The notes under the pieces: model-generated
What the model saw: only the letters and a program-made list of their open reading frames with translations
The model's database searches: none
What the model was told of the DNA's origin: nothing
Program-made: the position numbers and the translations under genes
Assembly (NCBI GenBank): GCA_964006375.1
Contig: OZ023269.1
Location: 58,009,279-58,073,278 of the forward strand
Direction of reading: 5' to 3'
Length of the DNA: 64,000 bases
Origin: Tillus elongatus
Taxonomy: Eukaryota; Arthropoda; Insecta; Coleoptera; Cleridae
Shown here: positions 38,542 through 49,006 of the stretch, in pieces
Numbering within the stretch: the first letter of the stretch is position 1
Layout: each line of letters begins with the position of its first letter

Positions 38542-39085
38542 TTATAGGGTAAACAACTTACCTTTCATAAAGAAACATAGACTCCCTTACGAAAATATGA
38601 AATTCTACCAAGAAACATACCACCGTTAAATAATAATGTTAAATACACTACAGAAATGAACTGGTTAAAAATGAGGCATAAGCCTCCCATTGATAATTTA
38701 GGTAATTTTATAACAATTGTAAATACTCTATATGTATAATTTAGATATATGTATACGTGTGTCTGTATAATATTTATTTAGTAAACCAATAGAATGAAAT
38801 ACATTGTTAAAATATTAAAACTAGATTTATAAAGCAGGTTTTTGTTAGTCGTATTTTTCCTGCTATTTTGTAAAATCCTATCTATAAGTTTATCTCATCT
38901 GTAGACGTTTGTACATAAACAAACAAACAAACAAACAAAAAACACAATTGTAAACAAGACCTTGTACTTATAATTTTAAATATACTTTGTAAGAGCGATT
39001 TAATAACTCGCTGGTGCATTGTAATACACTCTAATTATTGTACATTAGATTGTGAATATTATAAGTGATATAAATAAAGTTTATT
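38542..39085. other. No recognised gene
   Basis: AT-rich with a short (aaac)n run near 38920-38940 and aataaag at 39073. Confidence 0.4.
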
Positions 39086-39421
39086 GAAGTTGAAGTGTGC
39101 CTGTGAACCAAAGGGTACCGGGTTCGATCCCAGCATTCTCCTTTCACTTTTTTAGTACATAAATACTGTAACATTAACATCAACCGAGGCTCTGGCATTG
39201 CAATTGAGCAACTTGAGTGCCTGCGCGTTCCACCCTTTGGAGGGGACGCAAAGCCGTCGTTCCCGTGTCCATGCGATGTTGGGCACGTTAAAGATCCCTA
39301 GCCTCCTTAAAGAAAGGCAGGGGTTCAGCAAAATTTCCAGAATAGTGAGGTGAAACTGCGCCCTGGCGTCGGTGATTGGCCACAGTCGCGGAAATACATC
39401 GACGTTAAAAAAAAGATACAT
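39086..39421 (+). mobile_element. tRNA-derived SINE, copy 2
   Basis: The head has a good B box (gggttcgatccc at 39119-39130). It is followed by aaccgaggctctggcattg, catgcgatgttgggcacg, ttaaagatccctagcct, ggggttcagcaaaatttcc and gtgaaactgcgccctggcg. It ends cgcggaaatacatcgacgtt and an A-rich tail. It abuts the LINE ORF1 remnant at 39425, so it appears to have inserted there. Same family as 19.5 and 44.9 kb. Confidence 0.8.
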
Positions 39422-39424
39422 TTT

Positions 39425-40006
39425 TAGGTTGATGTTTCTGGCTTGCTTCCCTTAGATGCGGCAACAACGCTTTATTTTGCTGCCTTTCCTTATGTGTTAG
39501 ATCGTGAGAAATACGAATCTTAGTACCTGAAGTCTGGGTGCACTCTTTAATACCCTCAGCTTTGTTTGGTGGGATGTAAATTCTAGGACGATGGAACGGC
39601 TCTCTCCTTTACCCGCGGTATACACTTTATTAAGATCTCCATGAGTAAGGTTAAGGCTCAGTAAGTCATTTAGTGTGACAATTGTTTCGTCTGCCAAATT
39701 CCTTTCACTTGAAGGCAATCCAAATATTACCAAATTGTTGCTCCTTGACTTTTTTTCGAGAACTGTCTCTTTTAGTTCTTGTTCGAATACTATATTTTTT
39801 AAATGCCCAAGTTCCTCTTTAGTTGTACACAGTTTATCAAGCAAATCATCTTTGACCTCCCAGATTATCTTCTTTAGTTCTTGGGTTTGCCCACCAGTAG
39901 TTTTGCTTATAATGTTTTTTATTTGATCGATTAACTCAGATATATTACAATCCTTGCAAGTATCAATCTTTTTTTGTTTCAGTGTACACAAACCCGAGAT
40001 CAGCAA
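39425..40006 (-). pseudogene. LINE ORF1-type fragment
   Basis: Minus strand, mostly one 169-codon frame. A coiled-coil-like first half (ELIDQIKNIISKT, LKKIIWEVKDDLL) is followed by RSNNLVIFGLPSSE, DLNKVYTAGKG, RSIVLEFTSH and TKLRVLK. After a frameshift come ISHDLTHKERQQNKALLPHL and REAR. This order matches ORF1 proteins of jockey/CR1-like non-LTR retrotransposons (coiled coil, RNA-binding fold, conserved tail). Truncated at both ends, by the SINE at 39421 and near 40010 by other repeats. Confidence 0.65.
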
Positions 40007-40057
40007 ATAGGACGGTGTTTAAAAACAAACTTTAGGCTCTATCTCGTTTATTAGTAG

Positions 40058-40291
40058 TAGTGAAAAATTAAGTCCTCAATTATGTATGATAAACATGCCA
40101 TGAATGATTTAAAAACCCAATTTGTGCAATTCAAAATTGATATGCAGTAATAAGTACACTTGCAGAATGTAAATCACCACAACAGATATTTTTAAAGACC
40201 TGGCGATCGTTTCACTAACAAAGTTGGCGTCATCAGAGGATAAAAATTCTAAACTACCTACAACTAAACAGCACCTTTTATACTGAGTCTT
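40058..40291 (-). repeat. Direct repeat 1 of 2 with hammerhead-like motif (Penelope terminal repeat)
   Basis: 234 bp, apparently identical to 41081-41314 (step 1023 bp). It contains a minus-strand hammerhead-like motif: core ctgatga (40236-40230), stem II region c-gccaac-ttt-gttagt, gaaa (40213-40210), c-gatc-g stem III, gcc in place of gtc. Stem I is cct/agg plus a distal A/T pairing. Together with the RT/GIY-YIG remnant upstream on the same strand, it fits a Penelope-like pseudo-LTR. Confidence 0.85.
40200..40255 (-). ncRNA. Hammerhead-like motif, copy D
   Basis: Described in the enclosing repeat: intact ctgatga and gaaac, 2 bp stem III with gatc loop, cleavage-site triplet altered (gcc), stem II partly mismatched. 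Confidence 0.65.
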
Positions 40292-40433
40292 TTACACTTT
40301 GAGCCTATAATTTAGCACCACCATTATCAACGTACTACCGAGCTGGCAGTATAAAATTACTCATTTCTTTATGCAGAGAAACCACTGATTTACACCATTG
40401 TAGAGCACCCTCAGTTTACCACGTATCACGTAG

Positions 40434-40528
<95 letters not shown>
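40434..40528. repeat. (TA)n microsatellite
   Basis: Followed by gaccccggatatgtgttctagggggc, the dispersed repeat flank, so the tract is at the fixed internal site. Confidence 0.95.
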
Positions 40529-40530
<2 letters not shown>

Positions 40531-40645
40531 GACCCCGGATATGTGTTCTAGGGGGCTTAGTTCGCTCTCATTTGAAGACATTTATTTAAAAGTCGCGATC
40601 TCCTCATTAGTGAATTTTTTTAAAAAGAATTTACTAAAAGAGATA
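40529..40645 (-). repeat. Dispersed repeat fragment
   Basis: Reverse-strand counterpart of the 13.2 kb module: ccccggatatgtgttctagg, gcgatctcctcattagtgaa, then aagaatttactaaaag. Confidence 0.75.
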
Positions 40646-41080
40646 CAATTCGAACGTGCCTGTGGGTAAAATTTTGTATGACAAACTCGCGAAGTTAAAA
40701 CTTGTTGATGTGTGGGAAAAGGTTCACCATGGAAAGGTTGAATTTACATGTATATTTGCATTTTGCAATTTGCAAATCAGTTATACAGTGTGTCTGCACA
40801 TAAGCATTGCTTGTGCATGTAAACGATATAATTTTTAATATAAATGCCCAATAAAAATGTCAAAAATCTTCGGAAGTCACTTTTTTCAAAATGTCAATTA
40901 GAAAAACACTCATATCATGTTTACTAATATTTCCACCGGATCCATATTTGTTCTAATGCTGCATCTCGCATAGATGGAGGTTATATTTCAGAAGAACTAA
41001 ACGCGTTCTCTGATCACAACTACCTAATATATTGTTATGAAACGGACACGATTCTGAAAATACAAATAATGCATTCTGTG

Positions 41081-41314
41081 TAGTGAAAAATTAAGTCCTC
41101 AATTATGTATGATAAACATGCCATGAATGATTTAAAAACCCAATTTGTGCAATTCAAAATTGATATGCAGTAATAAGTACACTTGCAGAATGTAAATCAC
41201 CACAACAGATATTTTTAAAGACCTGGCGATCGTTTCACTAACAAAGTTGGCGTCATCAGAGGATAAAAATTCTAAACTACCTACAACTAAACAGCACCTT
41301 TTATACTGAGTCTT
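41081..41314 (-). repeat. Direct repeat 2 of 2 with hammerhead-like motif
   Basis: Apparently identical to 40058-40291. It lies just 3' (minus strand) of the Penelope-like coding remnant, with cctcggtatcggtctttact between. Confidence 0.88.
41223..41278 (-). ncRNA. Hammerhead-like motif, copy E
   Basis: Same sequence as copy D, offset by 1023 bp (core at 41259-41253). Confidence 0.65.
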
Positions 41315-41339
41315 AGGCACAGCATGGTTGATTATGCTG

Positions 41340-42416
41340 TGTCTTAAGTAAAGACCGATACCGAGGGGGAGACGAAATCGCAGGCAAATGTTCTGTGTAT
41401 TGTACTTTAATTGCCGGACGACCTTTATGAACTTCCGTTATAGCTTTACCTTCCAAGTTTCGGAATATCTTGTATATCGAAGACAATGCGCAAACACAGA
41501 GCTATAAATCAGTGACGGCGCTCGGTTTAAGAAACTTTTGTTGTTTATTGCCTTAGAAGTATAAATGCTCTCGTACGCATCTACCTTCGCGGGTTGTCTA
41601 ACATTTTTGATAAGTTTCTCATTTTCTTTATCTATGTGGTGGTTATTATCTCAAATATGTTGTGCCATGCATGACTTGTCTAGAGTACCATCTCAGCTAT
41701 GCCAGATGTTCCCTGAATCTGGGCGCAATGGTTCTTTAAGCCTGCCCAACGTATTTTAGATTACAATTTCTACAGCTTATCTCATAGATACCCAACATTT
41801 CAGTGGCTTTATCTTTATCTTTCGTATTACCTAAAAATTTTTTAAATTGTCAAAAAGTTAGCTGCAAATAGGCTTTCTTAAAAATGCTGTCGGGATCCCT
41901 TGTGATATGCTGTCTTTCCTGAATGTTGTGGGTTCCGATAACATTTTCTTTGTTTTGAGTTGTCTCTTAATATATTTCGTCACTAAGCAATCTGAATATC
42001 CGTTATATTTAGCTACGTTTTTAATGTTCTCTAATTCTCTAGTATATCTACTTTTACTTAAGGGAAATTTCATTAATCTATTTACTAAAAAATTTAAACC
42101 GTCTGTTTTTTTTTGTGCAAACGTATGATGTGAATCATTTGTAATATAATTTAGAGTTGTAGTTACCTTCCTGTGGACATCGAATTCAAGAGAATCATTA
42201 TTTTTAATAACTAGTACGTCTAGAAAAGGGAGGTTAAGTTAACTTCTAATTCGTGGGTGAATTTTATTGAATCAAATTGACAGTTCAGTCTTTTAATAAA
42301 ATCATCTACTTTGCATATAGTTGTGTTAAACCATGCAAAAATATCGTCCACATAACGAAAGCATGCTCTAGGAAAATACTCACTTTGATTTTTTAAATTA
42401 TAGTAGTGAATTTTCA
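41340..42416 (-). mobile_element. Penelope-like element, 5'-truncated, with GIY-YIG
   Basis: Minus strand: RT part RACFRYVDDIFAWF (YVDD catalytic box, ~42350), FDSIKFTHELE, after a frameshift NLPFLDVLVIKN, EFDVHRKVTTT and NDSHHTFAQKKTDG. Then MKFPLSKSRYTRELENIKN (42073 on), and after stops MLGIYEISCRNCNLKYVGQ (~41795-41743) with RFREHL. RT followed by a C-terminal GIY-YIG endonuclease is diagnostic of Penelope-like retroelements. Everything N-terminal to the YVDD box is missing: the sequence switches at 42416 to a dispersed repeat (gtgaattttcataag), as in 5' truncation or later rearrangement. Several frameshifts and stops: inactive. Confidence 0.88.
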
Positions 42417-43180
42417 TAAGAATTGTACACTATTAGTAAGGTATATTATTAAAACTAATTCTTTAAATTTAAATGGAACTGGGAGATCGGTTTTAGAGGT
42501 CCCAGTTAGCGATTATTTGAAGAAATGTCTCTTTTCTATGGCGCTAGAAATTTATAATTTGGTAGAGATATATGTAAGTACTGCCAGTCTGTTTAAAAAA
42601 ATTGTGTTACAAATTTCATCAAAGTCACAAAAGTTTTCCAGAAAAATATAATTATATGCAAAGGGAATGTACCTGCCAAATTATAAATATGGCAGGTATT
42701 TTTCTGGGTGGTTTTGTTTTAGTAACCCAATCGAAATAGTTTTTGCAAACAAAACAACAAAAAGGGTTTTTTAAAACCAATTTTTAGTTACCCGCGAAGC
42801 TCATTTTGTTATTTTTCCTTAATTTTGTACCCAGGCTGCGTCAAACAAGGCAACCTTAATTTCATTTTTGAAAAAATCTTTTAAACAAATGAAATGGGCT
42901 AACAATTTAAACATATATTGAACATCTTGGTTCGCTGCTTTGTCGCAGGGGTACCCCTTCCCCTTCTGCATGCCTACAACCACCCTCAATGCATAAACAA
43001 GAACAATGTAAACAAGAAAAGCTTCTTGGAAACAACCCGCAAGAAAGGACCTTCGGTGAATATAGGGGTTCTGAGCGGGATAAACAGAATTTTAAGGAGG
43101 TATAGCTGAAAAATGTGATAAAAGCAGCTTATAGAGGTCCAACTAAGCTGTTTTTTTTGCACTTTCCGCCCAATTTCCTT
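42406..43180. repeat. Dispersed repeat, homologous in inverted orientation to 61.05-61.98 kb
   Basis: gtgaattttcataagaattg, ttaaatttaaatggaactgg, caaagggaatgtacctgcc, caggtatttttctgggtgg and aagcagcg-type words (ttcgctgctttgtcgcagg) are found reversed at 61.05-61.98 kb. It is the left continuation of copy B. No coding potential. Confidence 0.8.
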
Positions 43181-43313
43181 TTAGTGAATTTTGTTTTAAA
43201 AAAATTCGCAAATGGGGAGATCCCGACTTTCGAATTTTGAAAAAAATGTCTTCAAATGACCGCGAACTAGGCCCCCTAGAACCCATATCCAGGGTCAGTT
43301 TCAGTTTCAGTTT

Positions 43314-43491
<178 letters not shown>

Positions 43492-44005
43492 ATCACACCG
43501 ATAACTCAAAAAATAATAGTCCGATTTTGATCAAATTTGGCGAATACCTTCCTTTTGCAAGTGGCTTGGACAAGTTCGTTAGTCAGGAAAATCGGCCCAG
43601 GTTTTCCCGGAAAATTTTGTGTTTTCTTTCGAAAAAAAAAAGATATATCTGGAAATATCAAAGTGAGCGTAACCAAATTTGGCACGCTGGTTTCTGTCAT
43701 GAAGTGTAAATCCTATGTACCAAAATTCAGATTTCTATTTCGAAGGACAAAAAATTTAGGGGTAAATTAGTTTTTAATTAATTAAATCTGATTCAGGAAA
43801 GTTAAAAATGTAAAAATTTATGGATCAGAACGTGAGTAAAAAATACTACAAGAAATGACTAACAAGTTCCTAGATATGTGTCTAAGTCGTTATTTTTCTA
43901 GATTTCGTTAAAATATAAGCAAAAAATCCATTGAAAAATCAAAAAGGATTTAGATCAATTGTAAAACCTTGAACAATACGATAATCGTGCTGGTAAAGGC
44001 ATATA

Positions 44006-44100
44006 CTGCGTAGCTCAGTGGGCTAGGTGTACGGTGGTCGCTTTACATAGTAATAATCGACTGCCAGATGACGTGTTCTAATCCTGGTTAGTGACTTCGT
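44006..44100 (+). other. tRNA-like segment in dispersed repeat copy B
   Basis: gcgtagctcagtgggcta (A box at 44011-44022) and gttctaatcc (B box at 44075-44084) are 53 bp apart, a plausible internal pol III promoter. Counterpart in copy A has one change in the A box. Confidence 0.55.
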
Positions 44101-44459
44101 TTGTTATCTTTTTTCTTTTAGTCATATTTCACTTTGCAGTTATCTAATCTGATTGTTATTATTCCGATGAATTTTTTATCGAGTTTTTATATAACAATTA
44201 ATTTGATAAAGAGGAGATGAAAGTTTTAAGACTTAATTCAATTTGAATAACATATCTGGTTGTTTTTGCCCTAACTTAGTGAAACCGTTCCATATTTAAT
44301 ACAGTCGTAGACTTTTCCCGTGGCTTCACAAATGCTTGTTTTAGGGAATTTACTTTACAAAAAATCACTAACGAGGAGATCCTGACTTTTGAATTTAGAA
44401 AAAATTTCTTGAAATGATCGCGAACTAGTCCCCCTGAACCCATATCCAGGTTCAGTTTC

Positions 44460-44462
<3 letters not shown>

Positions 44463-44525
<63 letters not shown>

Positions 44526-44530
44526 ACACA

Positions 44531-44605
<75 letters not shown>
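44463..44605. repeat. (TA)n broken by an (AC)-rich insert
   Basis: TA to 44522, aacacacaacacacaca, then TA to 44605. Copy A has an unbroken tract here. Confidence 0.95.
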
Positions 44606-44609
<4 letters not shown>

Positions 44610-44898
44610 GAATAATTTCCCAGAATTTAGGTCTGTAAGTTTAAAGACAAAAAATTTAGAGGCATTTAAATAAAAAAAATTTGGATTTTCCTCAAAACGT
44701 AAATAGTCGCGACTTGAAACGTCAAAATTGGTAACATTTAGGCAAAGAACCTGAAAGAAATACGGATTTTGTAGAGTGTTCTGTAGACCATTAAGTTTCA
44801 GCTTAAACCATTATTGGCCTTCATTTTAATAAAATATTTCCAGAAAATTCATTTCAAATAGACACTTTCTCTGATGCTTTGGAAGTAGTGTTAGTTAT

Positions 44899-45238
44899 GT
44901 GTGTGTGTGTTTTTTTTTCTTTAACGTCGGCCTATTTCCGCGACTATGGCCAATCACCGACGCCAGGGAGCAGTTTCACCTCACTATCCTGGAAGTTTTG
45001 CCGAACCCCCGCCTTTCTGTAAGGCAACATCGCATGGACACGGGATTGACGGCTTTACGCCCTCTCCGAAGGACGGAACGTGCAGACATTTAACTTGCTC
45101 AAATACAATGCCAGAACCTCGGTTGATGTTAATTTTACTGTTTGTACTGAAAAAGTGAAAGGAGTACCTTGGGATCGAACCCAGTACCCTTCGGTTCAGA
45201 GGCACACGTTCTTACCCCTGAACCACCGATGTTCCAGG
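44899..45238 (-). mobile_element. tRNA-derived SINE, copy 3, inside copy B
   Basis: Minus strand starts ggtggttcaggggtaaga (tRNA-like A-box region) with gggttcgatccc as B box. It then has aaccgaggttctggcattg, catgcgatgttgcc, gcaaaacttccagg and gtgaaactgctccctggcg, ending ggaaataggccgacgttaaag with an A-rich and (AC)n tail. Flanked by ttagttat on both sides (44891-44898, 45241-45248); the empty site exists at 14664. Confidence 0.88.
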
Positions 45239-45938
45239 TTTTAGTTATATTTATGATTCAACGGTCTATAATTTTTAGCTAATTTTCGTAGAAAAAATTC
45301 GTTAATGAGGGGGCCGCGGCTTTTGAATTCTAAAAAGATTTCTTCAAATTAGAGCAAACTAGGCCCCCTAGAATCCATATCCCGGTTTACTTTCTGTTTA
45401 CATATATACAGTGTGACACATTTCTATGGTAAAGCTCAATATAATTGTTATTATGCAAGATAGGAGAGAAAATTGTATACGTTACCTATAGGGTGTTTTG
45501 AGCTGCATCCTATAAAATTATTTTGACAATATGGCCCATAAATCGTTGGTGATACCTACTTTTTTTTTTATTCCTTATTGCATTTTTGCATTTTTCATCG
45601 AAATATGATGCATGTTTGTAAAAAAATCGATACGCAGTAAGTGCGTTTTAGTAGCGAATTTTCATTAAAAGCTTCAAAATTCAATAACGCAATTTGCTAT
45701 TAACCTAAGGTTCGTCAGCTAGGAAACGAGTTTTCTCAGAAGTGTTTCAAGTTTATTTTCGGAAAATTTTTGTACATTTTCAAACAAGTTATGTTGGTAG
45801 AGTATGGTACATTGTTCCTACTATATAGGTTATACCGATGAGCAAATTGATTCTTGCTTGCATTAAAGAGACATGTTTTCTATTAAAAACATTTTAAGAA
45901 AATTCACCATAACGCACTTGCTGCGTCCAGACTTGTTT

Positions 45939-46262
45939 ATCTTCTTCCCCGCCCAACACTCCTATGCACTGCTGGTCCCGTAATCTTCTTGGGGGCTGTT
46001 TGCAAGAACTCTTTCTTGTGGTTCGTGCACGCAGAAGGAGATCTAAGCATCTTACTGATTTTTTTTCTAAAAAGCCCCCGTGTGCTAGTCTGTAAATTTA
46101 CCGAAAATTTCATTTTTATTTCACAAAAGGAATGTACCTGCCAAATTATAAACGTGGCAGGTATTTTTGCTTATTAGTGGCTTGGATGATCCGTTTTAGT
46201 CAACTGAATCGAACCAGTTTTTGCAAACAAAATAACAAAAAGGGTTTTCTAAAACAAATTTC
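45939..46262. repeat. Dispersed repeat, inverted homologue of 60.70-61.0 kb
   Basis: cttcttgggggctgtttgcaag, aggaatgtacctgccaaat, cgtggcaggtatttttgc and gaaccagtttttgcaaac recur reversed at 60.70-60.99 kb. Confidence 0.8.
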
Positions 46263-46440
46263 TTTTGTCTCGGTATCGGTCTTTACATAAGACTCAGTAC
46301 AAAAGGTGATGCTTACTTCTAAGTAGGTCAGAGTTTTTCATCCTCTAATGACGCTAACTTTATTAGTGAAACGATCGTCAGGCCTTTAAAAAACGTGTAG
46401 TGGTGATTTGGGTTCTCCAAGTGTACCTATCAGTGCTCAT
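46263..46440 (+). repeat. Penelope-type terminal repeat, third copy
   Basis: ctcggtatcggtctttacataagactcag matches the 3' flank of the Penelope-like element (41334-41365 reversed). It continues through the hammerhead-like motif and aacgtgtagtggtgatt. Opposite orientation to 40-42 kb. No coding remnant attached. Confidence 0.75.
46334..46395 (+). ncRNA. Hammerhead-like motif, copy F, intact cleavage triplet
   Basis: Core ctaatga (46345-46351; one change), stem II c-gctaac-ttta-ttagt, gaaa (46368-46371). Stem III is c-gatc-g, and the triplet gtc (46377-46379) is intact. Stem I is cct (46342-46344) / agg (46380-46382) plus ttttt (46334-46338) / aaaaa (46388-46393) across an internal loop. Copies D/E keep the core but lose gtc; copy F the reverse. 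Confidence 0.7.
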
Positions 46441-46538
46441 CACAGGTTCCAATCTTAAATTAGTGTTATACATTCCCCAGATATTACAAAATGGTGGTTA
46501 GAAGTGCTAAAACCTACTCTAAAAAATAATTAAAAACT

Positions 46539-46876
46539 ATGCAATTCAAAAAGGAACTGAAAATAAGATCCTACTTGAATATTATTCTTACATATTTCTC
46601 TATGAGAGTTAAGATACATTCTGACCAAGGACGCAACTTCGAGTCGACTGTATTTCAGAAAGTTTGTGTGAATCAGAAAAAGGAGAACTACGCCCATGCA
46701 CCATCAATCTTGACGAAATGGTGGAAAGATTCAATCCTACATTGGTGTCCCATTTAAGAATATTTGTCAAAATTCTTTTGACCACCATCAATGACGTTGT
46801 CTATCGCATTCAGATGAGCCCAAAGATCAAGATGAAGGTGGTTTATATTATGCACAAGCTTACGCCATACAAATAA
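46539..46876 (+). pseudogene. Ty3/gypsy integrase C-terminal remnant
   Basis: MRVKIHSDQGRNFES (DDE second-Asp region), STVFQKVC, then in another frame DEMVERFNPTLVSHLRIFV and DVVYRIQMSPKIKMKVV...LTPYK, the usual end of a Ty3/gypsy integrase. Two frames are needed, so it is frameshifted. Immediately followed by a purine-rich tract and an LTR. The rest of pol and gag is not in the window. Confidence 0.85.
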
Positions 46877-46920
46877 ATATCAGAATTCGACGGAGACGGT
46901 CGAATGTAAGAGGAGGGCAG

Positions 46921-47449
46921 TGTCACACCCGTTTATGAGATTTATGTTTATAAAGTTTGTGACTTGTATGATCAGAGGCCGGTTGTAAAGTGTGTTGGTA
47001 AGAGCGAACAATCTGGAATTATATTTCTAGAAGGGACCAGAAGTCACAGGTGTAGAACAGCGTAGAACGTCTAGAATCTCTATGGACAGTATAAATAGAC
47101 GAACCACAAATATAGTGAGTTAGTTCAGTATTGAGTTAGTATTGATGCAGAATAAGTGATCATAGAGTGTTAAGCGAATCAGTGTAGTGTGAATTTATAG
47201 AGGCGAGAATAAACTATAGAATTTAGTAATAGAGCTAAATATTATAGTTGATGGTGGTATTGGAAAATAGTTGGCTATACTAAAATAGTAGCTTGAAAAA
47301 CTGTGTTTTGTTAGTCAACAAATCCACAGCCCCGAAGAAGTTAACAATACAAATAATAGGTAAATAATAACCCAACTTTTAATTTTAATCTAACCTTAAC
47401 AAATGCCCTCGGCTGTCGACTGTGACTGTAGTATATTATGATTCTAACA
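46921..47449 (+). mobile_element. 3' LTR of a Ty3/gypsy element (~529 bp)
   Basis: Starts tgtcacacccg right after the polypurine tract aagaggagggcag (46908-46920) and ends near attctaaca (47449). Internal signals: TATAAATA at 47090-47097 preceded by agaatctctatggacag, and AATAAA at 47208-47213. These give a plausible U3-R-U5 order. The exact 3' end is uncertain by a few bases, and no second LTR is present. Confidence 0.8.
47090..47097 (+). promoter_or_regulatory. TATA box in LTR
   Basis: TATAAATA about 170 bp into the LTR, ~115 bp before AATAAA. Promoter use is inferred from position. Confidence 0.55.
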
Positions 47450-47756
47450 TACAATGAAACTAATAAGAAAGTAATCGTTAAATCAAGCTGTGTGCATCAG
47501 ATCCAGATTCTTAATCAACGGATGTAGGTACTGTATTACCAAAACGAAATAAAACCGTTTCAAGACAGTGGCGGCTCGTCAGATGACGCTGGTGAAGCGT
47601 TGCTTTACCTATATTTTTCGGTTAAGCTAAAGTTTTTTATTCAAAATCCACCATAATTCTAAATTTTTTCATTCAAATTCATTTAGTACAACCACATAAA
47701 AATGTCTAGTTTTTTTATATTTCAACAACACACTACGGGGGCTTACAGCCTAGATA
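47450..47756. other. Unassigned, possible TE terminus at 47570
   Basis: acagtggcggctcgtcagatg near 47570 resembles the cagtggcg ends of hAT-type elements, but I found no partner. Otherwise unremarkable. Confidence 0.35.
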
Positions 47757-48017
47757 CTAACGTACCGTGGGTGTCGACAAGGAGGAAAGAGGCAACTTCT
47801 TAATTATGGATTTGGAGGTTCGGAGGATAAGGAAAAACATGTGCCGGCAAGGAATTCCACAACTTGAAAGTCTTCGGGACAAAAGAGCGGGATAACAAGA
47901 TGTTCTATGTCTGGTGACCTGGACAGTAAAAGGGTGCATTCGCCCTGTTATCCTGGTAGATCTGTTGGGGACATCAGGTGAAGGAACTATGGAAGAAAGA
48001 TCCTCTGAGCAGTGCCT
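47757..48017 (-). pseudogene. 3' end of a jockey/CR1-like LINE ORF2
   Basis: Minus strand, mixed frames: HCSEDLSSIVPSP, RSTRITGRMHPFT, then RSFVPKTFKLWNSLPAHVFP, the conserved C-terminal tail of this LINE group. It corresponds to the part that is missing from the LINE at 57.16-60.0 kb (which stops at RAVGDLSLF). Confidence 0.7.
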
Positions 48018-48472
48018 GTGCAGATATCTATAAAAATTCGCGACGCAGCAAGTGCGTTATGGTAGTGAATTTTTATTAAATGCTTCAAACTTTGATAACT
48101 CACTTTTCAATAAACTTAGAAAGTTGAATTTAAGTATGTAGTAAGGTCTTTCCTAAGTCAATATATTCACCAAGTGTCATAAACATTACTTTGTAATTTT
48201 CGAAGAAAAAAATTTTTTTCGAAAGAAAAATGAAAATTTGAAGAACTCAATTTTCTATAAACTTAGAGAGTTAAATTTTGGTATGTAGTAAGGTCTTTCT
48301 CAAGGCAATATTTTAAAATAGCTTTGTAATTTTCGGAAAAAAAATTCAACATTTTCACGGAAAACCTGGTCAGATTTTCCTCGCTAACGAACTCATCCAA
48401 GCCATTAATAAAAGAAAGGCACTTGCCTAGTTTCGTCGAAATCGGTTAAATATTTTTTGAGTAATCGGTTGG
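48018..48472 (-). repeat. Dispersed repeat copy with (AC)n core
   Basis: cgacgcagcaagtgcgttatggtagtgaatttttat, cttttcaataaacttag, cacggaaaacctggtcagattttcc, cgctaacgaactcatccaag and gagtaatcggttggata, then the dinucleotide tract. Same strand as 19.9 and 56.7 kb. Confidence 0.82.
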
Positions 48473-48646
48473 ATACACACACACACACGCACGCACACAC
48501 ACGCACGCACACACACGCACACACCCACGCACACACACCCACGCACACACACACACGCACGCACACGCACGCACACACACACGCACGCACACACGCACAC
48601 GCACGCACACGCACGCGCACGCACGCACACACACACGCCAACAACC

Positions 48647-48677
<31 letters not shown>

Positions 48678-48680
48678 ACG
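48473..48680. repeat. (AC)n/(CGCA)n tract with a C19 run
   Basis: Mixed cacaca and cgcacg units followed by 19 C (48645-48663) and (CA)n. Alternating purine-pyrimidine with CG steps, a Z-DNA-prone composition. Confidence 0.95.
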
Positions 48681-49006
48681 AGTTTTCGAACTAATAAGAC
48701 GTGTTTATTACAGCGAGTTTAAACTCATCAAAAGTAGCAGTATTTTCGAGTTTTAAATAATTTTGTTTTGATATAAATTAGTGGATAACGCACCAGTGAA
48801 GAACGGTGATAAGCCTAACAGTCAATTCGGTTCCTAGAAGAGCTAGGAGCTCAATAATAGCTCAAACGTGTAAACTGAATTGTAAAATTCATTGAAACAT
48901 CATTTACAGTAAGTAATCCTTATCTTGTTTACCACTTTATCTGTGCTTATCCACATATATATTTGTTGAAATGATATTTCTTTTTACCTGATGAATTAAT
49001 ATAAAT
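48681..49006. other. Possible 5' UTR of LINE A
   Basis: No reading frame; lies directly upstream of the LINE ORF1 remnant. Boundary not determined. Confidence 0.35.

Noticed and set aside
44006..44100. A functional tRNA gene
   Set aside because: A and B boxes are present, but acceptor and anticodon stems cannot be formed and the spacing is long.
47570..47600. Terminus of another hAT element (cagtggcggctcg)
   Set aside because: Only one end was found and there is no target duplication, so it is mentioned but not called.
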